DNA of 64,000 nucleotides. Origin: Anisodus tanguticus (Eukaryota > Streptophyta > Magnoliopsida > Solanales > Solanaceae). Positions within the stretch are counted from its first letter, which is position 1. The number at the start of each line of letters is the position of its first letter. Under the pieces are notes generated by a model. The model did no database searches. It was not told the DNA's origin and worked only from the letters and a program-made list of their open reading frames with translations. This document shows positions 10,500 to 22,393 of this stretch, in pieces. The DNA lies in NCBI GenBank assembly GCA_034509755.1, contig CM067553.1, forward strand, positions 44,894,110 to 44,958,109, written 5' to 3'. The translations under genes were made by a program, and so were the position numbers.

Positions 10500-11400
10500 C
10501 ACTTGTTGACAAGACAAGACAAGACAATGAAAAAGTTTCATACTCTTTTGAAATGTGTCCTAGCAAGAAGCATTCTTGTTCTACAAATGAATTAGCAGGA
10601 ATTGTGTTTAATCGTTCGTATGCCTCTTCAACAATTAAAGGTTTTGTGATTTTAATATTTCTCGCTATAAATGTTGAAGGGCAAAGATTTTCTTGACCAG
10701 CCGATACAGGAATCTATAGCGCGATTCAGGTTTGCTCGTCTAGGTAAGTCCCTATACTGTCTGCTTCTAGTGGTTTGCCGGGGCTACATTATAATGGCTC
10801 TTAAGTTGATGTACAGTGTTCTTCTAGGTGCGCCCCCCGGCCCAACCATTCTTTTTTTCTTTTTGCAACAGAAACTCAGTTAGTTAAAGAGTGCACAGAA
10901 CTTGAGTTTTGAGCGTTAAATCGAGTCGTATGTGAAAAGTAGCAATATGTAAAATTGTAAAACTGAGGTTGTAAGTTATGAGTCAATTCTTGATAGATTT
11001 CGTGAAATATGCTTAAAATTTTAGACATGCCAATTTGGGCATATAAGTTGCTATGTTTGTTTTGCTTAGAGAAATAGTTTTGCCTATCCAAATTGAGTCT
11101 CGTGCAATAGCAGGGAAATAGTTTTGCTGAAAGGGTGAAGTCTGTCATAACCAATGAAGTAGTAACTAATAGCAGTTGATTTTGTATTGAAATTCCAATG
11201 TAGATGATGAAACATTTGATTTTGTATTGAAATTCCAATGAAGATAATGAAACATTAGAAAAGTAAAGAACATTCAACTTCTCTATAAAAATAGGTTTAC
11301 GTTACACAAACAAAAACAAAAACAAAAACAAAAAAGAAATGGAAAAGACAAAATAAACTCATTAATAGTTCTCCAAATGATCTGTCGTGATAATAAACAC
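10500..11400. other. Spacer downstream of the cp29-like gene
   Basis: No gene is supported. A short direct duplication of about 30 bp (TTTGATTTTGTATTGAAATT type) lies around 11174-11240, and a (CAAAAA)n run at about 11305-11335. Confidence 0.5.
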
Positions 11401-11410
11401 TCTTTTATGA

Positions 11411-12140
11411 TCAACCTCTTGAATCTTGAGTGATAACTGCACATGCTTTTGAATCAACAACTAATACTGCAGTTTGGGTGTCTTTTGAAAACTCAACTCG
11501 TAAACTTTGTTCTCGACAACTTACGTGAGAAGGTGATTTATGATCAGTTATTTCAATTTTTTCATTTAGGCTTAGAGAAAATCTTGTAGTCTGACCAGAA
11601 GCGAAATCACCGGCGATAATTGTAGCAATCCAATATGTATATGGCTTGGGCAAAGCTGCAAACGTTGAATCGATTGAGGTTTGAGCTTTTGCATTTTGAT
11701 CGTAGGATATTATGGCCTTGAGAATGAGATCATCGTAGTAGAAATCATAATTACTGTTAGGGTTTCGAACTTAGAACGTGCCAAATCAAAGATTGAATAT
11801 AACGAGTTAATACAAAAAATGAAGAGGACCTTGGGGTCATGAAGCACCGTACTATCCTCATGAACATAGAACGCTCGAAAAGCTAGAGTGACACCGAGTA
11901 ATAAGATCTGTAATGCCAGATCATATACTTTTTGGTGGAATCAATTATTGTTGTATCTGATTTCACCATTTGATTTTTCAATTTTGTAGAATCAATGGTC
12001 GTAGTTTTCAATGTAGTTAATTTCTCCTCCATTTGATTCAAAGTATTTGTAGTTTTCAATGTAGTTGATTGTAAATCTAATTAACCAGAAGCTAGGGTGG
12101 TATTACGTATGAGTAAATTTGCTATTGCAGAGTGTATTAT
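11411..12140 (-). pseudogene. Broken coding remnant, unrecognised
   Basis: The minus strand has three adjacent coding-like stretches in different frames. One near 12090-11890 is Thr/Lys-rich with a repeated LTTLKTTT-like phrase. One at about 11910-11760 has a hydrophobic stretch around GVTLAFRAFYVHED. One, open for about 115 codons and ending at 11411, contains LPKPYTYWIATIIAGDFASG. A membrane segment followed by a soluble domain is suggested. Frame changes and stops separate the stretches, so either this is a decayed gene or introns lie between them. I do not recognise the family. It ends about 100 bp upstream of a copia insertion. Confidence 0.35.
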
Positions 12141-12246
12141 TTTGGCTTAAGGTATTAGTGTTTATATAGAATTGGAAAAAATCATTATTCTCATGGAAGA
12201 AGGATTAGGAGAACTTCTAACCCTTAATAGATTTGGTTTTGGAAAG

Positions 12247-12547
12247 TGTTAAATATACACAATATACACATGATATACACGTGTATATTTGTATATTTGC
12301 TCTCGGAAATCTACCTTGTACCGTGTATATGTAGGTAATATTTAGTATCCTAGTTTAGGTATGTTGTAATGTTATTAGTATTGTACACTTACCATAATAG
12401 TTGTATTACCATAAATGTATATTTAATATCCAAGTAGAATAAGGTTTTAGGAGTAGAATAGGAATAAGATTCTCATATTATAGAAATATGTAACTTGTAT
12501 ATATAGCCTTTCAATCAATAAAAATAATCAGGGGATTATTTCTTTCA
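12247..12547 (+). repeat. 5-prime LTR of copia copy 1
   Basis: Runs from TGTTAAATATAC to TTATTTCTTTCA. The inner AT-rich part has TATATATAG (12499-12507) as a plausible TATA box, and the LTR abuts the primer-binding site. Confidence 0.93.
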
Positions 12548-12742
12548 TGGTATCAGAAGTCTAGGTTTTTTATTCCTCTCTTCATAATTTTCGTCGACTT
12601 CCTCCCTTTACCGGTGATCTGCCTCGATTTCCGAACCCTCTTTCTCGAATTTCGTGCCCGACGGTCTCTCCTCTCTTCCCATTTTTTTCCTCCCAAATCC
12701 CTCAATCACATATTGTTATATCAATATGTCTACATCCCGAAC

Positions 12743-13372
12743 ATGTTTCATCCTGCCCTTACAGTTTCTAACATCAAGAATAACATCCCTCTTGTTCTTG
12801 AAATAGAAAACGTCCAATATGCGACGTGAGTCAAACTGTTCAAAATTCAAGCACGATCGCATCAAGTCATCCATCACATAATCCCCGCGGCTCCTGAGGA
12901 TACGGAGGTGCCAAAACGCGAGGATGATCCTAAGTTATGGACGACTCTTAATACCACAGTCCTCTAGTGGATATATTCCATAATTTCTACCGACCTTTTG
13001 CAAACGATTATTGAGCCTGACGCTATGGCACATGCAACTTGGGATAGACTGCGTGATATATTCAAAGATAATCAAAATTCTAAAACCGTTACTCTTGAGT
13101 AGGATTTCTCCCACGTCAATATGGAAGATTTCCCTAACGTTTCGGCTTATTGCAAAAGATTAAAGGAATTGGCGGACCAACTTCACAACGTTGGCGCGCC
13201 AGTTTCGAATGATCGCTTGGTCCTCCAAATGGTTTCCGACCTCTCCGAGGCCTATAATGGTGTTGGAACGCTTCTATAAAAGCAACTGTTTCGCAATTTT
13301 ATCAGGCTCGTTCTATGCTTACAATCGAAGAAGCAGGCATGGCAAAATGAGCGGCTAACAGTGCTAGTCCCG
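12743..13372 (+). pseudogene. gag remnant of copia copy 1
   Basis: Starts MFHPALTVSN and continues in several frames, with segments homologous to the gag of the 26998 element (VQYAT, HHIIP, LKELADQLHNVGAPV-like). A TGA ends the first open stretch at 12829 and a TAG interrupts another near 12966. No CCHC zinc knuckle is visible. The C-terminal part is Asn/Gly/Lys-rich. Confidence 0.8.
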
Positions 13373-13799
13373 TAGTCATGATGACCGAGTCCACGGTTTA
13401 CCCTACCGATTCCAACAACTCGGGTCAAAACCGCAACAACGGTGGCGAGAAAAAGGGTGGAAATAAGAAAAATAATGGCAAGAACCGCAGCGGCAACAAC
13501 GACGGCAGCCGGCCCGCAAAATGGTGGTGGCGGTGGAGGCCCTCGCGGTGGTCAGCAGAACATCAACAGTTTGGGCCCCACAGTGGGCCCCTATGCAGTG
13601 GCAGTGGGCCCACAACCACTATTTGGGCCTAGTCAAGTTTCGCCCCACTGGTAGTGGGCTGCTCCGGCAACCGTCCAGGCCCAATTCTGCCTGGATCACA
13701 TATAACCAGTCGTCTGGGCCGAGGCAGCAAGCAGGGGTACTTGGGCCTCGGCCCTCGCAGGCACATCACGTAGCGGCACCCACGTCTACCGACATCGAA

Positions 13800-16700
13800 G
13801 CCACAATGCACACGCTTGGTTTAAATCCTCCGGACCCAAATTGGTATATGGACACCGGTGCTACTACCCACATAACATTCGATTCAGGTACGCTCTCTTC
13901 TTATTCCAATTTGAGCAACTATCGCGACATAATTGTTGGTAATGATAATTCTATTCTAATTCGTGGTTATGGTCATAAAATTTTATCTCCCCCTCATCCA
14001 CCTCTTATCTTGAAAAACACCCTACATGCCCCAAATTGATTAAAAACTTAGTCTATGTCCGTAAATTCACTACTGACAATTCCGTTTATATTGAATTTGA
14101 TCCTTTTGGTTTCTCTGTGAAGGATTTCAAGACGGGGAGTCCTCTCATGAGGTGTGATAGTAGGGGAGATCTTTATCCTATCACACCTAGTTTCGGTCCA
14201 TCGAGTCAAGCCTTGCAATCCGCCTTTGCAGCTCTTTCTCCTTCCTTATGCATGCTTGTCTTGGTCATCCGGATCATCTATTTTGTTGTCATTAGATAAA
14301 ATAATTTATTTCATGTAAGGGTACAAATAGTACTCCAAATTGTCAATCTTGTTTTTTAGGAAAAATTGTTAGGTTGCCATTTGTAGACTCAAATTCTCAT
14401 ACTTTAATGTCATTTGATATTATTCATAGCGACTTATGGACGTCTCCTGTTCTTAGTTCTTTGGATCATCGGTATTATGTTTTCTTTTTGGATGATTATT
14501 TTAAGTTTTTATGGACATTTCCGATAGCGAAAAAATCTCAAGTTTTTTCCGTCTTCTTAAAATTTAGAGCATTCATTAGAACCCAATTCGAACGAGAAAT
14601 AAAAAATATTCAGTGTGATAATGGCAAAAAATATGACAATGGGGTGTTTCGGGAATTCTGTGCTAATAATAGGATCAATTTTCATTTTTCTTGTCCTCAT
14701 ACGTCTTCACAAAATGGGAAAGCCGAATGCAAAATTCGTTCCATAAATAACATTGTCCGAACTTTATTAATCCATGCTTCCGTACCCCCGTCTTTTTGGC
14801 ATCATGCTTTACAAATGACTACCTATCTCTTTAACATAATTCCTTCTAAAGGTTTGACATATTCTTCCCCCCTTCAAATTTTATATAATAAAATTCCTTC
14901 ATATTCACATCTTCGGGTTTTTGGGTGTTTGTGTTATCCGTTATTCCCGTCCACCACAATTAACAAACTTCAGGTTCGGTCTACTCCGTGTGTGTTTTTG
15001 GGTTTTCCGTGTAATCATCGTGGTTACGAATGCTTTGATTTATCCTCTAATAAAATCATCATTAATCGTCATGTAATTTTTTATGAATCCCAATTTATGT
15101 TTGTTAAGGTTAGTACTCTCATGCCTAGTTCATATAATTTTTTGGATGATGGTATATCCCCGTATATTATTCACCATTTTTCGGACATATCCCGCACCAA
15201 AAATTTTCCAGCGGGCCCACTGCCCGTTGGTCCCATATCACCCACCGCGCCCCCGACCGCCATCGGGCCTGGGCCTGTTCCAGCGATTGGGCCAATCCAG
15301 CTCAATTCTGGAATGGGTCCAGTTCTTGCTTCTATTTACCGAGTTGGGCCGAGCCCACCGCCATCGCCGCCTGGCCCGTTCCGAGCCCAGCAAATTCCCA
15401 AAATCCGCTCAATTCTTCCTCGAGTCATATACCGGTCACTCGTAGTCAACGGGGTATTTTTAAACCAAAAAAACATTTTAATTTACATTATAATGTCCCT
15501 AAATCCCCCTTACCCCGTAGTCTTGTGTCTGCCTTAAATGACTCGAATTGGAAAATTGCTATGACCGATGAATATAATGCTCTTATTGATAATAAGACGT
15601 GGGAGTTGGTGCCCCGTCCATCTGGTATTGATATTATCAGGTCTATGTGAATTTTTGTTCATAAGGAAAATTAATATGGTTCATTTGCCTGACATAAGGC
15701 GCGACTTGTGGGTGATGGTAAGACTCAACAGGTTGGTGTAGATTGTGGTGAGACGTTTAGTCCGGTGGTCAAGCCAGCTACCATTCGCACTGTGCTTAGC
15801 TTGGCTCTTTCGAAAGCATGGCCTATTCATCAGTTAGATGTAAAGAATGCTTTCCTACATGATGATCTCAAGAAAACCGTCTATATGCATCAGCGTTTGG
15901 GATTCAGGGATCCCAAACATACTCATCATATCTGTTTGTTGAAGAAGTCCTTATATAGGCTTAAGCACACGGGCCTGTATACGTGGTTTGCCGACTATGT
16001 TTCGATAATTTCACTCACGACAGGTGTTTCCTTATTTATCTACCGTTGTGGTTCGTCCTTGGCCTATATTCTGTTATATGTGGATGATATTATTTTGACT
16101 ACCTCTTCCGATGCCTTACTCCGGTCTATCATGACAATGCTCAGCTCTGAGTTTGCTATGAAAGACTTGGGGCCCTTGAGTTACTTTTTGGGGATTGTTG
16201 TCACTCGTCATTTTGATGAGTTGTTCTTATCTCAAAGGAAGTATGCAACTGAGATCATTGAGAGGGCTGGGATGTCATCCTGTAAGTCCACTTCCACTCC
16301 AGTTGATACTAAGCCCAAGCTTAGTGTCGCGACCGACGTACCATACGAGGATCCGACCCGCTATCGCAGTCTTGCAGGGGCCCTTCAGTATCTTACTTTT
16401 ACAAGACCAGATATTACGTATTCTGTCCAGCAGGTGTGTTTGTTTATGCATGATCCCAAAGTTGAGCACATGAATGCCCTCAAACGCATCATTCGGTATA
16501 TTCAGGATACGCTGGACTATGGTTTGCATTTATATCCCTCATCGACATCCACAATTGTCTCGTATACGGATGCTGATTGGGTGGTTGTCCGGACAACAGA
16601 CGATCTACGTCTGGCTATTGTATGTTTCTCGGCAATAACCTGGTCTCATGGTCTGCGAAACATTAGTCGACATTGTCCCGATCCAGTGTCGAGGCCGTAT

Positions 16701-17044
16701 TTCGAGGGGTAGCTAATGTGGTCTCGGAATCATGTTGGTTACGTAATTTGATATTGGAGCTTCATTGTCACATTCAGAAAGCAACCTTGGTTTATTGCAA
16801 TAATATTAGTGCCATCTACCTTTCTGGTAATCCGGTTCAGCACCAGCGCACTAAGCATATCGAGATGGACATTCACTTTGTCTGTGAAAAGGTTGTTCGT
16901 GGTCAGGTACACGTCTGCCATGTCCCGTCAAGGTATCAAATTGCCGACATCTTTACAAAGGGTCTTCCCTCAGTCATTTTTAAAGATTTTAGGGACAGTC
17001 TCAGTGTTCGAAGGCCGCCCGCTATGACCGCGGGTGTGTGTTAA
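13800..17044 (+). pseudogene. pol remnant of copia copy 1
   Basis: The protease has MDTGATTHIT (about 13847). The integrase (14374 to about 15250) shows HSDLW, CDNGKKYD and NGKAE, the three acidic positions of the DDE catalytic core. RT (about 15530-16460) has LDVKNAFLHD and LLYVDDIILT, with the YVDD box intact. RNase H has YTDADW and later TKHIEMDIHFV near 16860. Stops at 15648 and 15674 and frameshifts near 16600 break the frame. The protein would have supplied all replication enzymes, but no intact enzyme can be made from this copy. Confidence 0.9.
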
Positions 17045-17342
17045 ATATACACAATATACACATGATATACATGTGTATATTGTGTATATTTGGCTCTCGG
17101 AAATCTGCCTTGTACCGTGTATATGTAGGTAATATTTAGTATCGTAGTTTAGGTAATGTTGTAATGTAATTAGTATTGTACACTTACCATAATAGTTGTA
17201 TTACCATAAATGTATATTTAGTATCCAATTAGAATAAGGTTTTAGGAGTAGAATAAGAATACGATTCTCTTATTATGAAAATATGTAACTTGTATATATA
17301 GTCTTTCAATCAATGAAAATAATTAGAGGATTATTTCTTTCA
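17039..17342 (+). repeat. 3-prime LTR of copia copy 1
   Basis: Starts TGTTAAATATAC directly after GACCGCGGGTG, a poor polypurine tract, and ends TTATTTCTTTCA followed by the target duplication. Confidence 0.93.
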
Positions 17343-17347
17343 GAAAG

Positions 17348-18189
17348 GTTTTTGGGTTAATGAATATAAAGATTTACGTACTGAATTAATTTAAATTAAG
17401 GCATATTGTGTTTGCTTAATGAAAAAGAAACGTATTTCCTAATTTTATTCTACTTTGATTTAATGTTTTTGGAAACATTACTAGTGAGTCACACTTTTTA
17501 AAATTCTTTTTCGCTGGTTAGTCCTTTTTTTTTTAAAAATATTTCTTTCCAAAATTCTATTTATTCTAGTTTGTTTATCCTTCTCGAACTCGCAGAAGTT
17601 ATTAAATTAACACTTCCTCCATTCCTTTTACTCCTGCTAGTTTAGTATATTAAAAATAATTATTCCTTATTTGGTTATTTAAGTACATCAATAGATTTTT
17701 TTTCAATTTTATCCTTATCATTATTGTAGTTATTTTCAAACTCATCGGAATAGCCAAATTTAGATTTTCAAAGTTTAGCTAATATGGTCAATTTAGTAAA
17801 ATAAACACTTAATGAATAATTTTTAAGAAAAGTGCAAAGTTAATACTGAACAACAAAAAAGGAACGGAGGGATCAAAGTTTAATGGTACCCACTAAAATA
17901 TTTGAGGTACGTACAAATTGATTCAAACTTCATAGTTTAAAAAAAAATTAATTTTAATGGTCCGCACTCCTCAGCTTTTAAGAAGTCCGGAGAACAAGAA
18001 ATTATTTACCATCCAATTAAGTTGAATCTCTTTTTATTTTTATTATTGTACTGTTAATTTTTTTTACTCCTATTATACATGCATGAGGTAGGTGAAGGAG
18101 AAGTGGAGAGGAGATGTTAAGTCTCATCAACAACGTAAAAGTTCAAATAACCAATCAACTGAATTACTAAAATTCATTGATTTGTAACT
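17348..18189. mobile_element. AT-rich spacer containing a degraded Stowaway-like MITE
   Basis: No gene is supported. At about 17612-17873 the left end CTTCCTCCATTCCTTTT and the right end, read in reverse complement as ATCCCTCCGTTCCTTTT, form imperfect inverted termini of Stowaway type. A clear TA duplication is not visible. Confidence 0.5.
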
Positions 18190-18197
18190 GGTAGAAA

Positions 18198-19208
18198 TAG
18201 GTATGGGCATCGAGCCGAGCGAGTCGAGCCCAATCGATCCGAGTGCATACCGAGTCGAGCCGAGCTCGAGTCGAGCCGAGTGCATACCGAGTCGAGCCGA
18301 GCTCGAGCTCGAGCCTAACTGAGCTTTAAACATTACCAAGTCGAGCCATCGAACTTTTCTACATTTTGACTGAGTCCGAACTGAACCGAGCCGTCTCTTT
18401 TTTTTTAAAATAAAAAATATAATTTAAGAAAGTCGATGATTGTGATTAAACAAGCTATCATAAAAAAGAACATTTACATTATTAAGTCAAGAATATGATA
18501 ATTTTAGTTGTAATGAATTATTAAAAATATTTCTTGTAAACTTTATTCACCTAATTAAAACTTATAGATCTCAAGTCATTTTTTCAATAATCCAATAATT
18601 ATAGTCACCATAATAAAAGGATAACAAAAAATTATAAGTTGGCAGCGAAATGACAAATTATTTTCTATTTGTAGGAAGAAAAAAAAAGATGAAATACCAT
18701 TAGATTTCTTAATAATCGAAGAAAATTGAAACAAACTAACAACAACCAAATAGACAAATATGTACTATATTTGGTTTGAATTGATTTTAATAATTGAAAA
18801 TATCGATTAAATTAATTTAATTTTAACCAAAAATTGACTCAAACATAACCATGAACACCCCTACTCATATGATATAGTAGGATTAAGTTACATCGTGGTT
18901 AAAAATTTACTTACAAATAAATATTAATTATATAACTGTTAAATTAATATAGTGTGCTAAGTTAAATTTCTAATGTACTTAATAATTGAGCCTAATGAAT
19001 GAATATTATTTATTAAATCGAGCCAATCGAGTTGAGTCGAGCCAGCTCAACCGAGCACGAGCTTTGACCGAGTCGAGACGAGCCAAAATTTAACTGAAAT
19101 CGAGCTGAGCCGGGCCGAACTTTACTGAAAACGAGCCAAGCAAAATCGAGTTAAATCCAATCGAGCCGAGCCGAACCTCAAGCCGGCCCCGCTATTTGCC
19201 CAGCTCTA
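18198..19208. mobile_element. Non-autonomous hAT-like element with TCGAGC subterminal repeats
   Basis: The imperfect inverted ends are TAGGTATGGGCA (18198) and, in reverse complement, TAGAGCTGGGCA (19208). They are flanked by the near-match 8-bp duplication GGTAGAAA/GATAGAAA (18190-18197, 19209-19216), as expected for hAT. Dense GAGCCGAG/TCGAGC motifs fill the first about 130 bp and the last about 180 bp, with an AT-rich core between them. There is no transposase, so it would need a helper. Confidence 0.65.
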
Positions 19209-19216
19209 GATAGAAA

Positions 19217-19740
19217 GTTGATTTCTTGATTAGTAACGGATAATGAAGTTCATGTGTGCATAAAAAATTTGGGTTCCACACTTCTCTATCTTTGTTGTTG
19301 AAAATCATCTAATTTTGTCGAACTATCCGATAGATATATAAGTTATTATTCGCGTGCTTTTTTGAAAACTTTATTACTTTGCATCCTTTCTGATAAATAT
19401 GTTGAGATCTTATGTTTCTTCTATAAGAGTTTATTCTTTGTTACTAAATTGACACAAACTTATTCTTTTTCTACAACTCAAGAAGTTGAAGATGAAGAAT
19501 CTAATGTTCAAGTGCGCTTTTATTTCGTTAGGGGTGGTTTAAAGACGATATCTTATGTATATATATGCTGCAATTTTTCTGTTTTTAGGAATTGACAAAG
19601 ATGATGTCATGCAACTTGGATATGGTATATCTTTCTTTAATTAGTTCTTTGAATTAACAATGAAGTTTTATATAAATATTAGTTATTTTGTATTTTTTCT
19701 GATGTGTATGTGTATGAAATATTTATTGTTATTTAGTAGT
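19217..19740. other. AT-rich spacer
   Basis: I see no gene and no clear repeat. The open frame at 19362-19595 lacks a recognisable domain. Confidence 0.5.
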
Positions 19741-20105
19741 ATAAATTTTTGTGTAATATCAAATATTTAAATGACCATTAGCGACAAAAAGTGTGATGGT
19801 TAAAAATATTGGTTTTCAAAGTAACATACAGTTAACGAAAGGAATTTTGGTCGTTAAGTACTTTTATGGTCGAATTAGTTATTGCTGTTAAAGATTGTTA
19901 ACGACCGGATGAAAGGGAAATCCGATCGCTAATAAGAACATATAACGACCGGAATATATGTTGTCAATAATGTTCATTAAAGACCGGACGAAAATACGGT
20001 CGTTAATCATTAACGTCAAGGTTTAACGACCAGTGGCGATCGGATTTCTTCGGTTGTTATTGGATATATAGCGACCGAATTTCTCCGGCCTTTTTTCTTG
20101 TAGTA
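19741..20105. mobile_element. CACTA-type transposon terminus (fragment)
   Basis: The right edge reads TTTTTTCTTGTAGTA, close to the reverse complement of the CACTACAAGAAAA terminus of CACTA elements, with one changed base. Inside, motifs such as ACGACCGGA, GCGACCGAA and CGGTCGTTA recur in both orientations, as in CACTA subterminal regions. The other end and the transposase are absent. Confidence 0.55.
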
Positions 20106-21890
20106 TCTACTGTCTACTGATTTTTTATGTTCCTTAGCAACATATTTAATATCTTCCACTAATAAGTTTATTTTTCTCGAACTTTTATAACTTTCAAAAT
20201 CTTCATATCAAAAACTAATATTTTAGCTACTGCTTTAATACTTTTTCAATTATCATTAATATAATTCATAAGTCAAACGACTACATATCTTAAACTTCAT
20301 TCATAATTACCTATTATTATATAAAATAGGAAAATAATAAATCCCATAAGAAAACTCTCAACCATCAAGCTTTCTTATGGTTCTGCACTCAGAAGGTCTA
20401 TCTCTGTTCAGCCTAAGAAAATCTTTTACGCCTCCGTTTTGTTATTTTTTGGGAGGCCTACCCCATAGAAATTATCTCCCGGAATTATTACTTTGTTCCG
20501 ACTCCAAACTTATCTCAAAATGATTTAGAGAGTTACGAATCATGCCTTCAGAGTGGTGGTAAGTAGGGCAAGGAGATAAAGTCCAATCTGACCCTAAGCA
20601 GATTTTTGACATCTTTCTCATATTTCTTTTTTAGTTTGACATGACATTAGAGCTGTCGTACTTAAAGGACAAATTCGACCTTTCATCCTAGTCTAGTAGA
20701 GGTACACTAAATAAGAAAAGAAATTCTCGTTTTCAAATTCTAGAAAACCCAAAAAAATGTTCACTCCTTATTCAAGTTCCCGTATGAAGATAAAACAAAA
20801 TTTTAGTGATTCTGTTCTCTATTAAATTTTTATTTTTTAAATTATTTTTATTATATAGGGGTAGAGGAAGGGAAAATGGAGAGAGAATTACAACGTGAGG
20901 TTCAAAACCTTCATCAACAAAGTGAAAATTCTAACTAGCCAACCAATTGAGCTACTAGATCTCTACTATTAATTCTATATTCAAATTAAATTCCAATAAA
21001 TAAAATAGAAAATTGAAAAAGTTCACTAATTCTTCGTTTTTCCTCTAATGATGGGGTCATATCTCATCTATTTGCTTTTCTACTCGAATTAAAATAAATT
21101 CATAGGAGAAAGAGTGAAGAAAATACTAAACCTTATTTCTTGAGTCGAAGGGAAATACTTGTTAATGTCTCCAATATAGAATTCAACAGTCACAAATAAG
21201 TAATACAATTAATACTGCCAACTTAATTATTCTATAGAGTTCAGATAATAGTTTGAAAATGGATGTGGATCCATTACTTTGTCCTTTTTCTGCAAATATA
21301 GATAAATTTAAGATCAAACAAAATAGAAGTGAACTCAATTTCAAGTCAACATTCCTTCAACTGTACATACATTCAAATATTCAATCTTTAGTCCTTTCAC
21401 GTGATTCTTAACAATGAGCACTAGTTCAAAATCCATAATAATATTCACAAGGTGACCAAAAAATGTTGTTTTCTACAAAAAAACCAACAAACATACAAGG
21501 TTGGTGCAATATTCTCAAACAAATACCTTCATCTGTTCTTTAGTACCAATTCTTCAAACAATATATGACTGCTAAGACCACCACTAATGATCACTGCTAA
21601 GTGCAGCATCGACTCGCAATTCTTCTATGGCATGTTGAAGACTAGAAGAATATATTAAATATGATTAAAGCAGTAAAGAAGTAATATCAAGGTACTCCTC
21701 AATTTGAACATTTCTTTGTTAGCACTCTTACACATTGTTTTTATTGTTGTTTCCCCTCATTTCGTGATGTATCGTATTAAATTGTATTGTATTATGTTGT
21801 ACTTTATTGTTATGTGAGTGTAATGTTTGGATAAACTGGATATTTGTTTTGATTTATTAGGTTTAGGAAGTCAAATTAATCCTTGTTCAT
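20106..21890. other. AT-rich spacer
   Basis: No gene is supported. A stretch at about 20860-20960 resembles 18085-18180 (a GAGG/GGAGAG block, then CATCAACAA and CCAA(C/T)CAA phrases), so both are copies of an unidentified dispersed repeat. Nothing else was recognised. Confidence 0.5.
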
Positions 21891-21891
21891 C

Positions 21892-22036
21892 AATAGTAGC
21901 GAAGTCAGGATTTTCACGAGGAGTCAAAATATATAAAGAAGTAAATACACGAAGAAGCACCTATCTACATAGAGTAATTTTCCCGTAAAGGGGTTTTAAT
22001 TCACTCTCCTCGGATAAGGGTGGCTCCACCACTATT
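21892..22036. mobile_element. MITE-like inverted-repeat element
   Basis: The left end AATAGTAGCGAAGTCAGG and the right end, in reverse complement AATAGTGGTGGAGCCACC, are imperfect inverted repeats of the GGCGGAGCCAGG-type MITE group also seen at 26601-26745. Length is about 145 bp, non-coding. Confidence 0.5.
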
Positions 22037-22393
22037 CATACATAGGTTTCTCTTATACAAAATGTGCCACGTCAAATAGGTTCATTGCTATACGACTAAT
22101 CCAACATGGTACATGTGCCCCTAGTAGTTTACCGGATAAATTGAGTTGTCTGACATTCTCGGTCCCAAGGAAAACCAGTTCCTATTTGGTCTGTGTGCAT
22201 TGTATTGTATGATAACTGATAAATTTGAAATGCCGGTAACTATGGGATTTATCAACAATTACTCAAGAAAGATTTCATCTGTGATAAGCTAAATAATATT
22301 ATATCAGTCCATTATTTAGAGTTCTGTTTGTTTCACTTGTACAGCAGATTTGGATCCAACTTTTAAGGTCAGAAAAAACTTAGCCAGAGCACC
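22037..22393. promoter_or_regulatory. Upstream/5-prime leader region of the CNGC15-like gene
   Basis: No coding signal. The 5-prime UTR and core promoter of the channel gene must lie here or further upstream. No TATA box is convincing enough to name. Confidence 0.4.

Larger units (their letters stand above)
12247..17342 (+). mobile_element. Ty1/copia LTR retrotransposon, copy 1 (decayed)
   Basis: Complete element of 5096 bp flanked by the 5-bp target duplication GAAAG (12242-12246 and 17343-17347). The LTRs are 12247-12547 and 17039-17342, both TGTT...TTTCA, and differ at roughly 5 percent of sites plus a few indels. The 5-prime LTR is followed by TGGTATCAGAAGTCTAGG, a primer site for initiator tRNA-Met. 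Internal order is gag, protease, integrase, RT, RNase H, which is Ty1/copia order. Many stops and frameshifts make it non-functional. It is of the same family as 26998-31979. Confidence 0.95.
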
